Source: Macrophomina tecta (lineage: Eukaryota > Ascomycota > Dothideomycetes > Botryosphaeriales > Botryosphaeriaceae). Taken from it: a stretch of 64,000 bases of DNA. Shown here piece by piece: positions 59,083-64,000 of this stretch. The DNA is taken from NCBI GenBank assembly GCA_024180945.1, contig JAKSGN010000005.1, positions 3,100,001 to 3,164,000 on the forward strand. Direction: 5' to 3'. Under the pieces are notes generated by a model. The model was given only the letters and a program-made list of their open reading frames with translations, searched no databases and was not told where the DNA came from. Position 1 is the first letter of the stretch. Every line of letters begins with the position of its first letter. A program made the translations under genes and the position numbers.

Positions 59083-62000
59083 ATGCCTGGGACCACAATG
59101 TCCGACCCACCGTCGGTCTCTCTGTCGTGTTCGATCTCCCCATCCACCCGGGTCCGATCGTTGCTAACCATCGCTAGTTGCGAATAATTTCTGGGGCAAA
59201 GATGACGCTGGCGTTGGCCCGCTCCTGGAGCGCATGCACAACGCCAAGGTGACTGGCGATGAAATGAAGGCTTTCTACACCGGTACGCCGCCTCCCTGCC
59301 ACGCCTTCCCCACATGCTGACTCTCCCGAAGCCCGGGCCCATATCGAGGAGGAGTATGCCCGCAAACTTCTGAATCTATCCCGCAAGCCGCTCGGCTCTT
59401 CAGAGGCCGGTACTCTGAAGATGTCCCTCGATGTCGTGCGCGCCGAGACCGAGTCCATGGGGAAGCAGCACCAGAATATTGCGGGACAAATGAGGTCGGA
59501 ACTGGAGGAGCAGCTCTCTGCCTTCACTGGCGGCCTCAAGGAGCGGAGGAAGATCGTTCAGACTGGCATCGAGAAATTGTTGAAAGTCAAGATGCAGCAG
59601 ACTTCCGCTGTCAACAAGGCTCGCGACCGGTATGAGCAGGACTGCCTCAAAATTAAGGGTTATCTTGCTCAGGGACACATGGTCATGGGCCATGAGGAGC
59701 GGAAGAACAAAGCCAAGCTGGAAAAGACTCAAATACAACTGTCGGGGAGCAGCCAGGAGTATGAACAAGCAGTCAAGATTCTGGAAGAGACGACCGCTCG
59801 GTGGAATAGAGAGTGGAAGAAGGCTTGTGATGTATGCATGTTGCTACCCACGTTGTTTCAAATTGCTAACAGCTTTCAGAGTTTCCAAGACCTCGAGGAA
59901 GAACGCATTGATTTTATGAAGAGCAGTCTCTGGGCATTCGCCAACATTGCATCAACCGTCTGCGTTAGCGACGACGCAGTAAGTACTCGTATCATAGGAC
60001 TTTACACAAAAACCTAACAGCCTTTGCAGTCTCTCGAAAAGATTCGCCTCTCCCTCGAAGATTGTGAAGTCGAGAAGGATATCACCAACTTCATCCGCGA
60101 TGCTGGTACCGGCCAGGAGATTCCAGACCCTCCTAAGTTTATTGACTTCTGCCGCGGGGATGCTTCTGACGATGCTTCCATCGCTTCCGAAGAGAATAAC
60201 TACACAGTTGCTCAGTTCGCACGCACAATGAATCCAGCATTCCGGAGTGCATCGCCACAGCCCTCGTTGTACGAATCCCACCACGATCCTAACAATCCGC
60301 TTGCCAGAGAGCTGGCCCACAAGGACGGAGGCCTACCAGGATCCTCGCCCATGGAGCCCCAAATGTCAGCCAGATCCGATCCTCGTGCCGTAGCGCAGGC
60401 AATGCAAGAGCAGTATCAGAGTCAATATGGGGAAATCCCCCAAATCCCGCACAATTCATATCCCACGGATGGGATGACACAATTTTGCCGAATTCCGCCG
60501 CCGTCTGAGCGAAGCTCCTCAATCCCAAGCCCGATGCGTCCGGACAGCCGTGACTCTCGCAGCGATCTTTCAGCGCCAACTTCCTTCACCAGTGCTGATC
60601 CTGCAAGTGGTGGCGTATCCCCGATCAAGCAGATGGAAGACCCAGTTGCCGAACCGGCCTCTCCGGCGTCCCGGGAACGTGGAGTGCTGAAGAAAAAGAG
60701 TGGCTTCTTCAACAGTCATAGTCCGTTCAAGAGAAAGAGCAAGGGAGAGGAAAGTGGGTCTCCATCTACGGCAACTCCACCATCCCGCAACACTTGGTCA
60801 GCTGCAACTGCTCGTGATAGCTCAAGGCCCCCTCAAAGCCGCCAAGCTCGGGCGTCGATTCTCGGGAACGAGGGAATGTCTGCCAGTCCCGAGCCCGACG
60901 CAGAACCTGTGGATCCGAGGGCCAACTTCCAGCTAAACGTAGGAAAGAATGTCTTTGACGTCGCATCTCCGGATAAAAAAAAACAAGAGCCTGTTAAGAA
61001 CGGTGGTGAAGAGGCGGATCCAATCGCGCAGGCACTGGCGGAGTTGAAGGCTCCTTCTAAACAATCCTCTCTGAGGATGACTGCAGACCGTTACGCTGGT
61101 CTCGCTACTCCTGCCCCTCCTGGAACTCCTGGAAACCTGTCCGAAGCTGGAGGCAACGCCCCCGCGCCTCTTTCAGGCACCAGCGCTCCACGTGGAATGC
61201 CTCCGCCTTCGTACGAACAGCCTATGAGCCGCCTAGGTGCGCCCCAGCCTGCTCATACGGCCAAGCAAATGCAACAGACTACCCAAAGTTATGTCAAACA
61301 GACGCAAAACATGTTCAACCCCCGAGCTTCGGGAGGATCTTCTCGCCCAAGCACTCGCGGTAGCCAAGATATACGCGCGCCCAGTCCTGCTCCAGGCCCG
61401 CGAGCTGTGAGTCCAAGACCCGGTCTGAATAATCGTGCGGCTTCTCCCAATCCATATGCTGCTCCCACCGGCGGTAATCGACCTAGGGCTCAATCAACCA
61501 GTCCAGTCAAGCCACGCGAATACGGCAGCTGGAATTCTCGGCACGACTCCCCTGGCAACACTGCCCGCGCAGTTTCACCTCAGCCTCAGTATAGCCGTCC
61601 CGCTACTCGTGGCGGAGCTACATCTCCGGCACCCCATTTTGGTGGCGCTACACCTAGACCTGCCAGTAGCGCTGGAGGGGCTATGGTGCTTGCGCCATCT
61701 CCTACTGAAGGCGGAGGCGGAGGTGGCTATGGTGGCAATCAACGGACGGGTCGGTCTAGCACCCGCCCAACGAGCTACTACGGTGGAGGCAGCGACTATG
61801 GCGGGGGCCAGGGACAGGTTGGACGTGTCAGAAGCAGGAGTGTGGCAGCTGATGCTCGCTATACCAAAGATGGACGACCAATTATGCATTACTGTAAGTG
61901 ACCTTGTTAATCCCACGTTCGCCCCGGTATACTAATTATACACACCATAGCTCGCGCCATGTACATGTACCAGGCTCAAATCCCCGAAGAACTGAGCTTC

Positions 62001-62120
62001 AACAAGGGTGATATTCTTGCCATCACCCGAGAGCAGGATGACGGTTGGTGGGAAGCCGAAGTCGTCAGCAAGCCTGGGCGCGTTGGCCTGGTGCCCAGCA
62101 ACTACCTTCAGAACTGTTGA
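59083..62120 (+). CDS. F-BAR and SH3 protein, Cdc15/Imp2/Hof1 type
   Basis: Six exons, 59083-59128, 59178-59282, 59332-59831, 59880-59978, 60030-61893 and 61951-62120, give 927 residues in one continuous frame. Proteins of this group bend and bind the plasma membrane at the division site and tether actomyosin-ring and septum enzymes. The N-terminal F-BAR domain (about 15-270) starts NNFWGKDDAGVGPLLERMHNAK and includes ARAHIEEEYARKLLNLS and long coiled-coil helices. A ~590-residue Pro/Ser/Arg-rich disordered linker follows, rich in likely phosphosites. The C-terminal SH3 (about 873-927) has ALYDY-like AMYMYQAQ, DDGWWEAE and GLVPSNYLQ. The first 5' splice site (T|GTTCGA) is non-consensus, but only this join gives the conserved SFANNFWG start. 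In moulds the likely site of action is the septum. Confidence 0.92.
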
Positions 62121-64000
62121 GTTCGTTTTAATTACTCTTTCCTCTTTTGCCCGGCGGACACCCTTCCTCTCGCTTTCGTACATGACACACAGTCCGGGCA
62201 TAGTTGCATTTGCATTTCGGTGATGGTCAAGCCGACGGTCGCTTTGATGATTTTGGGATGGTTTTGGAAGCGTTTGTTTGATTGGATTCCCCCAGATTGC
62301 TGTTTTTTGAGTCGAGGTGGAGCGATGAGAGTACTATGGTCTTGGGTGTTTTATGAGTTCTGTCTTTCTTGAAAGCTTGATATCTGGCTACGACAATGCG
62401 ATACACTGCAATCATCTGCACAAAGTGCTCTCATGTATTTGAAGAGATTTAAGTCTGATGAACATCTGAAAATAGCATTCGGAGTCCACCCAGGGCCGTA
62501 ATTTACATCCATTCCGCACTCAATCATAGGACGATGATTATACACTCGGATAAGCGGCTACCAATCAGGAATGTGGCCAAATCCAGTATGTTGGCTTATA
62601 TAGGTTTCTGGCCCTCGAAGGGCTGAGTAAAAATCATAATTACGAAAAAGGGGCTACAAGAACAAAACTTAGTGAACTTTGATGCCTCGGTCAAGGACTA
62701 CGACTAACAGAGACGGTTCACCGTTGACCAAAGTCAATGGTTGACCTCCGTGCACGACCGATGATATCTTCCTGGCCAACACCTCTATTACATGGTATGG
62801 TGGGATTCTGTACTTAACCAAGTTTCCAATTTATCAACAGTCATGACCCATCGAGCTGGCCTTGGCGTCCACTTATCTATCCATTCACCTCGTCCTGGAT
62901 TTCTTCGGCTGGATCGGTGTCATTTGAGAGCTCTGAATCTTCATCATGCTAACTTTCCAGGGGCTCGTTCGTAGTTGTCGCGGTCAAGGTCCATTCAGAT
63001 TTTCTTCTGTATGGCCCTGAATTGGCCTTGGCATGATACTGCACACTTTCTGCTCTTTAGTGGTGGTCTTTGAGCGGTCAGTAGCATCGTGGGCGATCCC
63101 AGAAGTTCGATGGATCATGGATGGCTCCGGCCCTTGCATGTTCGTTTCACTGATAAAGTCCATTGACCTTCCGGTGACCGAGTCTCGAATAAAGTTTTTC
63201 TTGATCGACGACTATCGCGGAGGAATAACTGAATTCTGTGTCGCCGAGCGAGCTTGCTACCAAACAATGACTACTCGAAAATTTCCCTCGCAACCACAAT
63301 TACCTCACACACAAGCTGAGAAGCTGGCAAATTTATTTTCCTCCGTCCACATGGCTCGCTAATTGTACACTGACAGGGGAGGCCCTTCGAAAATCAAGTG
63401 CTGAATGCAAGTTCACCACTTTACAGCGCAGTGTCCGGTCAGGAATGGCCCGGAAAGCTGCCTGGTACGACGCTTGTTGCCTCTACACTATCGCCTCACT
63501 GAGTTAGATATTTCGCTTGCTTATATAGTGATGCCGCATGCGAGACGGAATATGAGACTGAGGCCCGCACGGTGAAACTGATGCCTCAGGTTGCGGGCCT
63601 CTTTAACCTCGTTGCCTGGGATGTTTGGAGACTTTTCATAGAAGATTGCCACGCTTATATACAGGTCAGCGCGATTTTGAGGTCGTTAAAGTAGTTCTAT
63701 TATAGATCTTCACTTCTATTCGGATCAAAGATTACACGAATCCTTGATGTGTGAGGAACGAGCTGTAGATGCTGGACACGTCTTTTGGCAGTCGCCCATG
63801 TCTACTCAGCGGTCACCTGCAGTAGGACCAGGAAGTTTATGGTGGCCCCAGGAGCAGTGCCGGCTTTCAGGGACTTCGGAAGCCACTTCTATACAAATAG
63901 GCTGGTGCGGTCGAGCGTCTTCCTGACCTTGACCGACACCTCTACCGCCAGAGACGGCAGAGCTTCTAGCCATGCAGCGACTCCCGGCACCGCGCCCAGC
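62121..64000. other. right end, no gene seen
   Basis: 1.9 kb downstream of the F-BAR gene to the window edge. Only short frames occur, none with recognisable motifs or a believable splice extension. A gene starting beyond the edge could have its promoter or 3' UTR here. Confidence 0.5.

Overview
The window is nuclear DNA from a filamentous ascomycete (Pezizomycotina). The genes carry short introns of about 48-125 bp with GT..AG borders and CTAAC-like branch sites. The proteins are typical of moulds: a Zn2Cys6 regulator, a ferrichrome-type NRPS, SidA, NOT1, an F-BAR/SH3 protein and an Osh4-type sterol carrier. Class and genus cannot be fixed by eye. All exon structures below were worked out by hand from reading-frame continuity, phase and splice signals.

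Left flank (1-9.2 kb): the 5' end of an MFS transporter of the allantoate-permease type (minus, cut by the window edge); an F-box protein (minus); a secreted Ser/Thr-rich protein in five exons (plus) whose frame is broken by two TAG codons; and a small RidA/YjgF-family protein (minus).

Siderophore locus (about 9.5-38.3 kb): a Zn2Cys6 transcription factor (plus) converges on a 5,602-residue NRPS (minus, about 17 kb, five exons). Its order is A-T-C-A-T-C-A-T-C-A-T-C-T-C-T-C, the plan of intracellular-siderophore (ferrichrome/ferricrocin) synthetases. It is divergently transcribed from a full ABCB-type transporter (plus). Next comes an L-ornithine N5-monooxygenase (SidA, plus), which supplies hydroxyornithine. 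Both control regions (NRPS/ABC and ABC/SidA) contain two exact copies of ATCAGATAA, the sequence bound by SreA-type iron-repressing GATA factors, so the three genes look like one iron-controlled unit: SidA makes N5-hydroxyornithine, the NRPS assembles the siderophore, and the ABC protein moves it or a related compound.

Right flank (38.3-64 kb): about 5 kb without a convincing gene, then housekeeping genes: phosphoglucomutase (plus), Osh4/Kes1-type oxysterol-binding protein (plus), NOT1, the CCR4-NOT scaffold (minus), and a Cdc15/Imp2/Hof1-type F-BAR/SH3 cytokinesis protein (plus). The last 1.9 kb holds no gene that I can support.

The strongest leads are the iron-box arrangement, the fourth A domain and other odd features of the NRPS, the interrupted secreted-protein gene, and a RidA homologue without the usual catalytic arginine. 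I saw no RNA gene, CRISPR array or intact transposon.
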